The notes: generated by a model from the letters alone, not told the origin. DNA of 64,000 nt from Acidobacterium sp. S8 (GCF_009765985.1 NZ_LMUM01000015.1:248001-312000), one strand, 5' to 3'; shown: positions 36,580-46,162, numbered from the stretch's first letter. Program-made: numbers and translations.

Positions 36580-36843
36580 TTAAATCGCAACGCCGAGCAG
36601 TTCGCTCATCTCTTCATACAAAAAACCATAGCCGGGACGATAGGGTTGCACCCATTTGCCATCGATGACGAACTGGGGGATGGCGCGTTTGCCGACATTG
36701 CGAACCACTTCCTCTGCCGCTCCCGGGGTTGATTCGATGTCAACTTCAAGATAGGCAATGTTGTGTTTCTCGAGGAAACGCTTGGCTTCGCGGCAGTCGC
36801 GGCACCAGTTCGCGGTGTAGAGCAAAATCGGCATGGGAGACAT
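36580..36843 (-). CDS. Glutaredoxin-like thiol-disulfide protein
   Basis: An 87-residue glutaredoxin-family protein. The dithiol active site is CRDC (ANWCRDCREAKRFL, near residue 13), the cis-proline segment is KRAIPQFVIDG, and the C-terminal helix is GFLYEEMSELLGVA. It would reduce disulfides or handle glutathione-type thiols in the cytosol. ATG 36843 is preferred; ATG 36834 is also possible. The CxDC site is closer to NrdH/MauE-linked redoxins than to classical CPYC glutaredoxins. It is 49 bp downstream of the TonB-like gene on the same strand, with a hairpin between. Confidence 0.85.
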   Translation of the reverse strand: MSPMPILLYTANWCRDCREAKRFLEKHNIAYLEVDIESTPGAAEEVVRNVGKRAIPQFVIDGKWVQPYRPGYGFLYEEMSELLGVAI

Positions 36844-36846
36844 AAT

Positions 36847-36882
36847 ACCGGGCCGCACATACGTTTGGCAGCCCGGTTTTTT
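36847..36882 (+). terminator. Terminator-like hairpin between TonB-like and glutaredoxin genes (plus orientation)
   Basis: ACCGGGC (36847-36853) pairs with GCCCGGT and is followed by TTTTTTAG on the plus strand. Both flanking genes run on the minus strand, so it would act against antisense or read-through transcription. Confidence 0.4.
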
Positions 36883-36892
36883 AGATGGCTTT

Positions 36893-37609
36893 TTAGCCGC
36901 CCAGGGTAAATACGACGTTGATAGTTGTTTCTACCGCAACCGGCTCGCCATTGAGCATGAAGGGGCGGTAGCGGGCGCGTTGGATAGCCTCAGAAGCCGC
37001 GAATTGCAACATCGGCGGCCCGCTGACGATGTGCAACTGCTCTATGGCTCCCTGCTTTGAAATTATGGCCTGGACTACGACCGTCCCCTGGATTCGTGCA
37101 GCCCTTGCAATTGCCGGATAGACGGGTTGGATGGGCGTAAGCAACTGGCCAGTGGCGACGCCAGAGGAGACATGGACGGGCCCTTTCGCTGGGGCTGGCT
37201 TTACGACGGCAGGAGCTGGCGAGCCCAGAGAACTGAAGAGGCCACCCTCCTGGCCTGAAGCGGATCTGCCGAGGCCTGTATCGACTGCGGCAGGTGGCGC
37301 GTCGGTAACATTCATTGCGGCGTGTTGTGGAATGAGAGTTGGAGCTGCCAGCGGATTGTCGATCATGACGATCTGCTGATGTGTGGCGAGTGCCTCAGTA
37401 CGTTGAGGCAGGCTCGCCGGGGATGGCGGCACAGGCGGCGCGGTGAGCAGCATGGTGAGGGCGTGATCGGGCAAACTAGCCGGATGTAGAAATGGATAGA
37501 TAGCCAGAGCGGCGAGCAGCGCCGCCTGGAGGACGAATGAGCCGATAGCAAAATACCGGCTGCGCGTGCGAATGCGGCCGGTCGATTCCGTGAGACTGTC
37601 TTCAAACAT
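36893..37609 (-). CDS. TonB-like energy-transducer family protein
   Basis: A 238-residue protein with a cytoplasmic start, one transmembrane anchor (FVLQAALLAALAIYPFL), a proline/alanine-rich periplasmic linker (PAPAVVKPAPAKGPV) and a C-terminal TonB-type domain (LTPIQPVYPAIARAARIQG, then EAIQRARYRPFMLNGEPV). TonB couples the proton motive force via ExbB/ExbD to outer-membrane receptors such as the Oar-like protein in this window. The YP box is present. ATG 37609 gives MFEDSLTES; the longer frame to 37648 is unlikely. No ExbB or ExbD genes are adjacent. Confidence 0.8.
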   Translation of the reverse strand: MFEDSLTESTGRIRTRSRYFAIGSFVLQAALLAALAIYPFLHPASLPDHALTMLLTAPPVPPSPASLPQRTEALATHQQIVMIDNPLAAPTLIPQHAAMNVTDAPPAAVDTGLGRSASGQEGGLFSSLGSPAPAVVKPAPAKGPVHVSSGVATGQLLTPIQPVYPAIARAARIQGTVVVQAIISKQGAIEQLHIVSGPPMLQFAASEAIQRARYRPFMLNGEPVAVETTINVVFTLGG

Positions 37610-37711
37610 AGTGACTCCAAACCAATCGAGAGTTGGTGAGCGAGACACCTGCCGCTATAGACACCTTTGCAGAGGCGCGTGTTCCCTTGCTTTGCAATTT
37701 ATGATGGGCCT

Positions 37712-38215
37712 GTGACAGCCGACGAATTGAAGAAGCTCCTCATATTGGAAGCGCATCCATGCGAAGGCGGATGGTTTGCCGAAACCTGGCGCTCAGAAGA
37801 AGCGATTCCGAAATCAGCGCTGCCGGAACGGTATCCGGCTGCGCGATCGGCGGGCACGGCCATCTATTACCTGCTTGAGCCGCATACATTTTCCGAGCTG
37901 CACCGGCTGGCTTCCGATGAGATATTCCATTTCTATCTTGGCGACCCAGTGGAGATGCTGCAGCTATGGCCGGATGGCAGTGTGCGGACGGAGATTCTCG
38001 GCCACGATCTGTCAGCCGGTATGCGTGTGCAGCTTACCGTGCCGAAGTATGTCTGGCAGGGATCGCGTTTGCTTCCCGGAGGAAGTTTCGCACTGCTCGG
38101 ATGTACGGTGGGTCCGGGATTTGATTATGCGGATTACGAATCGGGAAAACGCATTGAGCTGATACGGGAGTATCCGGACGCGGAAGAGATGATTCGTGTC
38201 CTTACGCATGATTGA
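37712..38215 (+). CDS. Cupin-fold protein (DUF985/Cupin_5 family)
   Basis: A 167-residue single-domain cupin. Family features include HPCEGGWFAETWRSEE near the N-terminus, AIYYLLEPHTFSELHRLASD, and EIFHFYLGDPVEM. The C-terminal part contains GSFALLGCTVGPGFDYADYE. These proteins are found widely, with no settled reaction. GTG 37712 begins at the usual family start (TADELKKLL). The frame is open to ATG 37667. The stop codon TGA (38213-38215) lies within the first unit of a tandem repeat. Confidence 0.8.
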   Translation: MTADELKKLLILEAHPCEGGWFAETWRSEEAIPKSALPERYPAARSAGTAIYYLLEPHTFSELHRLASDEIFHFYLGDPVEMLQLWPDGSVRTEILGHDLSAGMRVQLTVPKYVWQGSRLLPGGSFALLGCTVGPGFDYADYESGKRIELIREYPDAEEMIRVLTHD

Positions 38216-38398
38216 GTAACGCCGTTCATTTCAAGATATTGGGCACGCTGCTTTTTGCTTTCCCACCCTTTCGCCAACAGCGCGAAAGGATGAGGTACCC
38301 GACTGATTGAGTAACGCCGTCGTTTCAAGACTTGGGCACGGTGCTTTTTTGCTTTCCCACCCTTTCGCTAACAGCGCGAAAGGATGGGGCACCCGAGA
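38210..38398 (+). repeat. Tandem duplication of a 95-bp unit with hairpin (family C)
   Basis: Two near-identical units (38210-38304 and 38305-38398) both begin GATTGAGTAACGCCGT and carry TTGCTTTCCCACCCTTTCGC. The hairpin is CCTTTCGC-loop-GCGAAAGG, followed by GGATGrGGyACCCGA. The first unit contains the stop codon of the cupin gene. A T-run precedes the hairpin in each unit. Confidence 0.85.
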
Positions 38399-38435
38399 TG
38401 ATTGGCTCGAAGGGTGGTTTTTGTATCTTTTTCAG

Positions 38436-39436
<1,001 letters not shown>

Positions 39437-39668
39437 ATTTCCCCCCAGGCCACAGACTCCGTCCATTTCCTATTAAAATGAAACAGAAGAGTTTCTGGCT
39501 GAGAAGGACTGAATCGGTGTAGAGAGCGGCTCCCGCGCGCAGCATAATTCGACCGTGTCCTGCGGTCAGATTAAAGATACGACTCCATTAAAATTTAACG
39601 CGCTGTTCAAACGGCGGGCAATGCTATGTGCTTTCGAGCGCATAGAGTAGGAAAAGAGAGGTTGTTGG

Positions 39669-42044
39669 ATGGATCAAGACCGGTGGGTTCTGCTCATCGC
39701 GAGTGAAGTTGGCGGGACCGATTCAGTTTCGGACCGCGCCATGGAGCGCCTGATTGAGGCGATCGAAAAGGAAAACTATCGCGTGGTGCGAACCTCAACC
39801 CCGGAAGACGGGCTGGCGCTGGTGAATTCCGATCCGTCGGAAAGCGCCGTGCTGCTGGACTGGGATCTTGCGGAGAACAATCAATTCGATGAGCGCGCCG
39901 CGCTGCGCATTATCCGTGCCGTGCGCCGCCGCAACAAGAAGCTGCCGATCTTCCTCATCGCTGACCGCACGCTGGTAAGCGAGCTGCCGCTGGAAGTGGT
40001 GAAGCAGGTGCACGAGTACATCCACCTCTTCGGCGATACTCCGGCGTTTATTGCGAACCGCGTTGACTTCGCCGTCGAGCGCTATCACGAGCAGCTGCTG
40101 CCGCCGTATTTTCGCGAACTGGTGAAGTATACGGATCAGGGCGCGTATTCGTGGGACGCTCCGGGACACATGGGGGGCGTGGCCTTCCTGAAACATCCTG
40201 TCGGGATGGAGTTTCACAAGTTTTTCGGCGAGAACCTGATGCGCTCGGACCTGGGCATTTCGACCTCGCAGCTTGGCTCGTGGCTGGACCACATCGGGCC
40301 TCCAGCCGAGTCGGAACGGAATGCGGCGCGCATCTTCGGCGCAGACTGGACGCTCTACGTTCTGAATGGCTCTTCGACTTCGAATCAGATTGTCGGGCAT
40401 GGTGTGATTGCACAGGATGAGATGGTGCTGGCCGATCTGAATTGCCACAAGTCCATCTGCCACTCGCTGACGGTCACGGGCGCGCGGCCTGTGTACTTTA
40501 AGCCCACGCGTAATGGCTTCGGCATGATCGGCCTGGTTCCGCTGTCGCAGTTTCAGCCGGAGAATATTCAGGCGTTGCTCGCCAAGAGTCCATTCACAGC
40601 CGGAGCTGCATCGAAAGAACCCGGCTACGCAGTAGTTACCAACTCTACTTATGACGGCTTTTGCTATCACGTGGACAGCGTGGTGGAACAGCTGGCGAAG
40701 AGCGTACCTCGCGTGCATTTTGACGAAGCATGGTATGCGTATGCGAAATTTCATCCACTATATCGTGGACGCTTCGCGATGGATGTACCGGACGAGATGC
40801 CGAATCGTCCACTGCTCTTCGCTACACAATCGACCCACAAGATGCTGCCCGCGTTCTCGATGGCGTCGATGATTCACATCAAGCTGAGTCCGCGAGCCCC
40901 GCTTGAGTTCGACCAGTTCAACGAGTCGTTCATGATGCACGGCACGACTTCGCCCTTCTATCCGATGATTGCCTCGATTGATGTGGCGACGGCTATGATG
41001 GATGAGCCTGCGGGTTCAACACTGATGACGGAGACGATTCAGGATGCGATCAGCTTTCGCAAGGCGATGGCTTCGGTTGCTCACCGTTTGAAGGCGGAAG
41101 AGGGCGGCGGGTGGTTCTTTGGCATGTTCCAGCCGGACACGGTGAGAGATGCGGCAAGCGGCGAGACATTCCGCTTTGAAGATGCTCCGGACAGCCTGCT
41201 GGCGCAGTCTTCACAATGCTGGACCCTGAAGCAGGGCGAGACGTGGCACGGCTTCCGCGATGAAGATATCGCTGATGACTACGTGCTGCTCGACCCGACG
41301 AAGGTAACGATTCTGACGCCGGGCATCGACGCGCAGGGGCGCATGGCGGAGTGGGGAATTCCCGCATCGATCCTGACCGCATTTCTCGATGCGCGTCGTG
41401 TAGAGATTGCCCGCACTGGCGATTACACGATCCTGACGCTCTTTTCAGTCGGCACCAGTAAAGGCAAGTGGGGAAGCCTGCTGGAGACGCTGTTCGAATT
41501 CCGTCGTCTCTACGATCAGGAGGCGTCGCTGAGCGAAGCGTTGCCGCAGCTGGTGGCGAAGTATCCGGAGCGCTATGGAACCACGGACCTGAAGCAACTG
41601 AGCGAAGAGATGCACGCGGCCATGAAGGAGCTGAATCTTCCGGGCCTGTTGCAGGAGGCTTTCGACGTCGAGGCAAATCCGGTGATGACGCCGGCGCAGG
41701 CTTATCAGAAGCTGATTCGCGAAGGCACGGAGAAAGTACGCCTGACGGAGATGGCCGGGCGCATTCCCGCGGTGATGCTGGTTCCGTATCCGCCGGGAAT
41801 TCCGATCAGCATGCCGGGCGAGCGACTGGGCGACGCGAATAGCGCGGTCATTCGCTTTCTGCTGGCGCAGGAAGAGTTCAGCAAGCGCTTTCCCGGCTTC
41901 GAGCGCGAGGTCCACGGCATCGAAGTCGATCCGGAAGGCAACTTCTGGATGCGCGGTGTAATCGAGATGCCGGGCAAGAAGACCAACGGCAAAGCGAAGC
42001 CGCGTACGCATCCGTCGTCGCGCGCTGCCAAGACATCGTTATAA
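39669..42044 (+). CDS. Orn/Lys/Arg decarboxylase (class III PLP, AdiA/LdcI-like)
   Basis: A 791-residue PLP-dependent basic amino acid decarboxylase. An N-terminal receiver-like wing domain (residues 1-135, AVLLDWDLAENN) precedes the large PLP domain. The PLP lysine is K391 in ATQSTHKMLPAFS. Other landmarks are DAPGHMGGVAFLKHP, NGSSTSNQIVGHGV, HFDEAWYAYAKFHPLY and the C-terminal PYPPGIPISMPGER. Such enzymes make agmatine, cadaverine or putrescine and consume protons in acid stress, which would suit an acid-tolerant acidobacterium. The substrate cannot be fixed by eye. It is monocistronic with a clear terminator. Confidence 0.88.
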   Translation: MDQDRWVLLIASEVGGTDSVSDRAMERLIEAIEKENYRVVRTSTPEDGLALVNSDPSESAVLLDWDLAENNQFDERAALRIIRAVRRRNKKLPIFLIADRTLVSELPLEVVKQVHEYIHLFGDTPAFIANRVDFAVERYHEQLLPPYFRELVKYTDQGAYSWDAPGHMGGVAFLKHPVGMEFHKFFGENLMRSDLGISTSQLGSWLDHIGPPAESERNAARIFGADWTLYVLNGSSTSNQIVGHGVIAQDEMVLADLNCHKSICHSLTVTGARPVYFKPTRNGFGMIGLVPLSQFQPENIQALLAKSPFTAGAASKEPGYAVVTNSTYDGFCYHVDSVVEQLAKSVPRVHFDEAWYAYAKFHPLYRGRFAMDVPDEMPNRPLLFATQSTHKMLPAFSMASMIHIKLSPRAPLEFDQFNESFMMHGTTSPFYPMIASIDVATAMMDEPAGSTLMTETIQDAISFRKAMASVAHRLKAEEGGGWFFGMFQPDTVRDAASGETFRFEDAPDSLLAQSSQCWTLKQGETWHGFRDEDIADDYVLLDPTKVTILTPGIDAQGRMAEWGIPASILTAFLDARRVEIARTGDYTILTLFSVGTSKGKWGSLLETLFEFRRLYDQEASLSEALPQLVAKYPERYGTTDLKQLSEEMHAAMKELNLPGLLQEAFDVEANPVMTPAQAYQKLIREGTEKVRLTEMAGRIPAVMLVPYPPGIPISMPGERLGDANSAVIRFLLAQEEFSKRFPGFEREVHGIEVDPEGNFWMRGVIEMPGKKTNGKAKPRTHPSSRAAKTSL

Positions 42045-42052
42045 AAGCGGAG

Positions 42053-42092
42053 ACGGCCTCTTCCTAGTCATACCGAAGAGGCCGTTGTCTTT
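42053..42092 (+). terminator. Intrinsic terminator of the decarboxylase gene
   Basis: A perfect 11-bp stem ACGGCCTCTTC/GAAGAGGCCGT (42053-42063 with 42075-42085) is followed by TGTCTTTT, 9 bp after the decarboxylase stop codon. Confidence 0.85.
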
Positions 42093-42162
42093 TCTGCTCG
42101 TCTACAGTAAGTGAGAGATAGTCAGGTACAATCGCTCCCTACGTTGGCGAGGAGGGTTGCGC

Positions 42163-42606
42163 ATGCTCGAAACGCAGCGGGTGAGGTTGAATTATCTGGC
42201 GATCCTGGTGGCGGCGCTGGTGTATTTCGCGGTGCAGGCGGTCTGGTTCACCATCTTCATGCGGGAATGGCTGGCCGGAATCGGCAAAACCATGGAAGAG
42301 CTGCACCATCAGGGCACAATCGTCGTGTTGGCATACTTGATCGCGTTCGTGGGAGCATTGGTGATGGCTGCTGCTCTCTCATGGTTCACGCAGATCTCCG
42401 GCAAACAAACGATCCTGCGGGGCATCCTGATCGGCATCGCTGCTTGGATCGGATTCGTGCTGACTACCTGGTCGGCAGAGTATGCGTTTGAAGGAAAAGG
42501 GCTGCATATTCTCGCGGTCAACACGGGAATCTCGTTAATCGGCATGGTGCTGATGGGCGCAATTGTAGGCGGCTGGAAGGCGAAATTAGCCACGGTGACG
42601 GTTTAG
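42163..42606 (+). CDS. DUF1761 integral membrane protein
   Basis: A 147-residue protein with four predicted membrane helices (YLAILVAALVYFAVQAVWF, IVVLAYLIAFVGALVMAAAL, ILIGIAAWIGFVLTTW, ISLIGMVLMGAIVGGW), matching DUF1761. The start is ATG 42163, 7 nt after GGAGGG. A TTG 6 nt further upstream is in frame. The function of the family is unknown. The gap to the next gene is 2 bp, so both are coupled and precede ubiX. Confidence 0.75.
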   Translation: MLETQRVRLNYLAILVAALVYFAVQAVWFTIFMREWLAGIGKTMEELHHQGTIVVLAYLIAFVGALVMAAALSWFTQISGKQTILRGILIGIAAWIGFVLTTWSAEYAFEGKGLHILAVNTGISLIGMVLMGAIVGGWKAKLATVTV

Positions 42607-42608
42607 CC

Positions 42609-43214
42609 ATGGATGCCTTCACACCCACCACTATCGCAGCACTCGTGATCGCGGCCAGCTTTGCTGCGGGACTGAACGTCTACGCTACTCTGCTCACGCT
42701 TGGGTTGTTGGCGCGGGCACACTGGGTCGAGTTGCCTGTCGGACTCGATATGCTGACGCACTGGTGGTTGATCGCGGTTTGTGGCTTCATGTTTGCCGTT
42801 GAATTTGTCGCGGACAAGATTCCCGCCTTCGACATGATCTGGAACGCGCTCCATACCTTTGTCCGCGTCCCGGTCGCTGCGCTGCTGGCGTACCACGCGA
42901 GCGAGCAGCTCTCGCCCGAGATGCAGGTGCTTGCTGCCATCGCCGGCGCCGGCATTGCCATGGTGGCGCACAGTTCAAAGACTGCGGTGCGCGCGGCGGT
43001 GACGCCCAGCCCGGAACCCATATCGAATATGGTGCTCAGCACCGGCGAGGACCTTCTTGCCGTCGGCGTCACGTGGCTGGCGACCAGGCATCCACTCATT
43101 GCCGCCGGGATCGCCGGTGGCTTCCTGCTGTTGGCAGTCGTCACCGTTCATTGGCTGGCAAAGTACATTCGCAGAATGTGGACCCAGCCGAAAGCGGCTG
43201 ATAGTTTAAGCTGA
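42609..43214 (+). CDS. DUF4126 integral membrane protein
   Basis: A 201-residue membrane protein with about five helices (ALVIAASFAAGLNVYATLLT at the start) and the conserved block DKIPAFDMIWNALHTFVRVP typical of DUF4126. The C-terminus is basic (KYIRRMWTQPK). The role of the family is unknown. It sits between a DUF1761 protein and the UbiX flavin prenyltransferase, with gaps of 2 and 10 bp, which indicates one operon. Confidence 0.82.
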   Translation: MDAFTPTTIAALVIAASFAAGLNVYATLLTLGLLARAHWVELPVGLDMLTHWWLIAVCGFMFAVEFVADKIPAFDMIWNALHTFVRVPVAALLAYHASEQLSPEMQVLAAIAGAGIAMVAHSSKTAVRAAVTPSPEPISNMVLSTGEDLLAVGVTWLATRHPLIAAGIAGGFLLLAVVTVHWLAKYIRRMWTQPKAADSLS

Positions 43215-43224
43215 CGAAAGCGCG

Positions 43225-43830
43225 ATGACACATCAGCCATTCAATTTGACGGTTGCCATGACAGGAGCCAGCGGAGCCGTCTTCGGCCAGCACCTGCTGC
43301 AGGCGCTGCATGTGGATCCACGGGTTTCGCAAATCCATTTTGTTGCATCAGAGAGCGCGCTGCGGGTGCTCGCCGAGGAACTGCACTTCAGCGGGCGCAA
43401 TGCGCTGGTGGAGAAGCTGCTGGGCCATCCCTCGAATAAGATTCATCAGCATGCCGAGGCTGATATCGGTGCATCGATTGCCAGCGGCAGCTACCCGTCC
43501 GGGGGGATGATTATTCTGCCTTGCAGTATGGGTACGCTTGCGGGCATCGCGAACGGACTCGCGCAGAACCTGATCGAGCGCGCCGCAGATGTATGCCTGA
43601 AGGAGCGCCGCCCGCTTGTGCTGTGCGTGCGGGAAACGCCCTTTAATAAAATTCACCTGCGCAACATGTCGCTTGCCGCCGATGCCGGGGCGACGATCTT
43701 CCCGGTCATTCCGGCCTTCTATAACCATCCCATCGATTCCACCGAAATGGCGAAGCAGTTTGCCGCGCGCGTGCTTGCCCATCTCGGTCTGCCGCAGCAG
43801 GAAGCGTATGTGTGGAAGCCGGATATTTAG
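43225..43830 (+). CDS. ubiX: Flavin prenyltransferase UbiX
   Basis: UbiX (201 aa) attaches a dimethylallyl group to FMN to make prenylated FMN, the cofactor of UbiD decarboxylases in ubiquinone or menaquinone biosynthesis and aromatic metabolism. Visible motifs are AMTGASGAVFG (N-terminal flavin loop), PCSMGTLAGIANGLAQNLI, and RRPLVLCVRETP followed by HLRNMSLAADAGATIFP. The length is standard. No ubiD is in the window. Its last 4 bp overlap the end of the convergent receiver gene. Confidence 0.95.
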   Translation: MTHQPFNLTVAMTGASGAVFGQHLLQALHVDPRVSQIHFVASESALRVLAEELHFSGRNALVEKLLGHPSNKIHQHAEADIGASIASGSYPSGGMIILPCSMGTLAGIANGLAQNLIERAADVCLKERRPLVLCVRETPFNKIHLRNMSLAADAGATIFPVIPAFYNHPIDSTEMAKQFAARVLAHLGLPQQEAYVWKPDI

Positions 43831-44231
43831 ATCTGGGCTGCCTCCTGCCATTGTTTTGGTGACTCGGTTGCGGGTAGAAATCTGGAAACATAGTGAAGCA
43901 ATAAACTGGGGTTTAACGGCTTCGGCAGAAACGCATTTGCCCCGGCCTCGAAAACCTTTTCCGCCTCCAGCCGCGCTCCCCGTTCGGCCATCATGATGAT
44001 CGGCAGCGCCGCATGCGCCGACATCGCGCGGAGGCGCTCCACTACAACTAGTCCGCTGCCTGCCGGGAGGCTGAGATCGACGATCATCAGATCGGGATTG
44101 TGCCTGCGTGCCTCGGTGACCGCAGCGATCGCGTCGAATGCGAAGTAGACTGCGCAAGGTGTTGACGAAAGTATTTTGAAAATCGCCTGGCACATCCGGG
44201 GATCACTATCCACTACAAGAATCCGTCTCAT
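43827..44231 (-). CDS. Single-domain response regulator (receiver)
   Basis: A 134-residue stand-alone receiver from ATG 44231. The acidic residue is in VVDSDPRM, the phospho-acceptor D is in LMIVDLSLPAGSG (near residue 52), and the lysine is in AFLPKPLNP. The switch position has methionine (PIIMMAERG) in place of the usual serine or threonine, so signalling may differ from a canonical receiver. There is no output domain and no adjacent kinase. The gene is convergent with ubiX and overlaps it by 4 bp. Confidence 0.78.
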   Translation of the reverse strand: MRRILVVDSDPRMCQAIFKILSSTPCAVYFAFDAIAAVTEARRHNPDLMIVDLSLPAGSGLVVVERLRAMSAHAALPIIMMAERGARLEAEKVFEAGANAFLPKPLNPSLLLHYVSRFLPATESPKQWQEAAQI

Positions 44232-44325
44232 CGTTCCGTCCTTCACGGCTTTGCCGTTGCCCAGTTCATCGGTCGGACAAAAGATGAGACGAGTGTCAAT
44301 TTGTGCACTTTTTTGGCGGGTTTTC

Positions 44326-44769
44326 TTAACGGATTCTAAGGCTGAATGCCTTTTCGATGACTGCGACGGTGAAGGGCGCTACGCGATAGATGCTGTGTGC
44401 GTTCAACTCCTCGCGGCTTGCCCATCGGCCCGCGGCCGCATCGGAGGCGCAACATAAAGTGCCACCGGTGACGCGGCAGAGGTAATCGACCAGCACGTAA
44501 TGGAAGCGAACGAGGCCGGCTTCATCGTGAACAATACGGTCGAAGACCTCGGCGATCTGCACTGGTTCCACTTCGAGACCGGTTTCTTCGAGCACCTCGC
44601 GGCGAATTCCCTGCTCCAGTGTTTCACCAAGCTCCAGCGCGCCTCCGGGGAGAGACCACTCGCCCTTTAATGGCTCCTGTCCGCGCTGGATGAGCAGGAT
44701 CTGATTTTCGTCGTTGAAGATGATTGCCCCGACTCCAACGATGGGGGCCTCAGAATATTCGCGGCGCAT
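44326..44769 (-). CDS. NUDIX hydrolase
   Basis: A 147-residue NUDIX phosphohydrolase. The NUDIX box GALELGETLEQGIRREVLEE followed by TGL (residues 43-65) has all metal-binding glutamates. The upstream strand is VGVGAIIFNDENQILLIQRG. Such enzymes hydrolyse nucleoside diphosphate derivatives. The substrate is not deducible. ATG 44769 follows GGAGTAGGACAG. The open frame to 44883 would add a hydrophobic stretch without a ribosome-binding site and is rejected. Confidence 0.88.
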   Translation of the reverse strand: MRREYSEAPIVGVGAIIFNDENQILLIQRGQEPLKGEWSLPGGALELGETLEQGIRREVLEETGLEVEPVQIAEVFDRIVHDEAGLVRFHYVLVDYLCRVTGGTLCCASDAAAGRWASREELNAHSIYRVAPFTVAVIEKAFSLRIR

Positions 44770-44886
44770 CTGTCCTACTCCTCCTGTTTTGTACGGAGAA
44801 TGGTTAGTTTCCGTGATTCGTGTAATGGCCAGCAAGAAGTAAAGAATGGAATTTGCGAGCCAAATGAGAGGCGCGAAAGGCAAAAA

Positions 44887-45231
44887 CTACCTGAGACTGA
44901 GATGGTAGATCACACGAATCCATACTTTATCAGAGAGAGTGAGCCATAAAAACCCCCCACCGATCGAACACACGACCGACCAGAAAAGCGAGAGGGGAAC
45001 CTGCAGAAGTCCCCGATAAGCCCAGGAGCCTCTCCATACCACCCAGACAATCGGAATTTGCATCGCCCAGAAAAGATCACAAACGACATCGCTCGCCGTG
45101 CGTACCCGCGCGGATTGTTCGGGTGTCATCAGGAAGTCGGCGCGCATGCCTAGGAGTACCATGAAGGCCGCGGCTAATCCTGACGCGATGAGCACCAATA
45201 CCAGAAGCACGATCCGGGTTCGTGTCGGCAT
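44887..45231 (-). CDS. Four-helix membrane protein of unknown function
   Basis: A 114-residue hydrophobic protein with about three to four helices (IVLLVLVLIASGLAAAFMVL, MQIPIVWVVWRGSWAY, LSLFWSVVCSIGGGFLWLTL). I see no recognisable motif. ATG 45231 (MPTRTRIV) is preferred over the longer frame to 45258. It lies upstream of the NUDIX gene on the same strand and may share a transcript. Confidence 0.5.
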   Translation of the reverse strand: MPTRTRIVLLVLVLIASGLAAAFMVLLGMRADFLMTPEQSARVRTASDVVCDLFWAMQIPIVWVVWRGSWAYRGLLQVPLSLFWSVVCSIGGGFLWLTLSDKVWIRVIYHLSLR

Positions 45232-45376
45232 AATCTTGGATGGTAATCCCAAAAACATCAGAATGGCAGTTGTAGCTTAAGGTTTCATTTGTCGTAGAGC
45301 TTGAGGAGTTATCTGTCGTTGGCGTGATCGGGCTCAGGCCTGACCGATGACGAGACTGTCGCGCGTGATGGAGCTG

Positions 45377-45404
45377 GAGATTCTTCGCTGCGCTCAGAAT
45401 GACG
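45377..45404 (-). repeat. REP-like repeat, family A
   Basis: GAGATTCTTCGCTGCGCTC followed by AGAATGACG is the reverse complement of the family A core. It lies in the 235-bp gap between the nitroreductase gene and the membrane-protein gene. This copy is unpaired. Confidence 0.6.
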
Positions 45405-45466
45405 TTCCGTAAAACTAGTTCCGTAAACTATAAGGCCCTTTGGCGTTAGCATGGGAGCGTTAGTCG

Positions 45467-46117
45467 TTAAAACTTCATTGGCTTGCCAAACTCTTCGGCG
45501 AAGACGGTGCGAGCCATGCTGAAGCGGCCTCCCTGGAACTTATCGTTGCCCTTCAGACGTCCGATAGCCAACAATGCGACGACGTGATAGCTGAGGGGCA
45601 GCTTCAACACTTCTCGCACCTTCTCCTGCTCGAAGCCTTCCATCGGGGCGGTGTCATAGCCGAGAACTTCGGCCATCAGCATCATGCTGGTGAAAGCGAT
45701 CATGACGTGGCGGTTGAGCCACATGGGAAAATCGGGATGGTTGGAGAGGTAATTGGGAATATTGACCTTGGCCAGCTCGGCATAGTTCTCGGGCATGCCG
45801 CCGTCGCGCCCGAGTCTCAGCATTTCTTCGAGATCGCCGCTGCGCCAGCCGTCTGCATCGCCACAGGCAACAATAACGGCGGATGCTTCCTCCACCTTGG
45901 CCTGATTGAAGCTGGCTCCCCGCAGGCGGCGCTTCTGTTCCGATGAGCGAACCACGACGAAACGCCACGGCTGCATGTTGTAGCCGCTGGGGGCCTGTAA
46001 ACCTGCTTCCACAATCTTCCTCAGGTCATCGGCTGAAATGGGGGAGCCATCGAAGCTGGGCGTAGCGCGCCGCTGCGCAATCGCCTGGGACAAAGTTTTC
46101 TCCATTACATTCGCCAT
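45467..46117 (-). CDS. Nitroreductase-family FMN oxidoreductase
   Basis: A 216-residue nitroreductase-fold protein. N-terminal RRATPSFDGSPI (FMN phosphate arginines) and LQAPSGYNMQPWRFVVV are typical. The central GGMPENYAELAKVNI and C-terminal ALLAIGRLKGNDKF follow the family pattern. It would reduce nitro compounds, quinones or similar with NAD(P)H in the cytosol. The length is normal. The in-frame second ATG five codons on could be the start. It is monocistronic. Confidence 0.88.
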   Translation of the reverse strand: MANVMEKTLSQAIAQRRATPSFDGSPISADDLRKIVEAGLQAPSGYNMQPWRFVVVRSSEQKRRLRGASFNQAKVEEASAVIVACGDADGWRSGDLEEMLRLGRDGGMPENYAELAKVNIPNYLSNHPDFPMWLNRHVMIAFTSMMLMAEVLGYDTAPMEGFEQEKVREVLKLPLSYHVVALLAIGRLKGNDKFQGGRFSMARTVFAEEFGKPMKF

Positions 46118-46162
46118 CCGTCAAAAACTTCTTTCTTGAGGTTTATCGTCGCTCTTCTTGTT

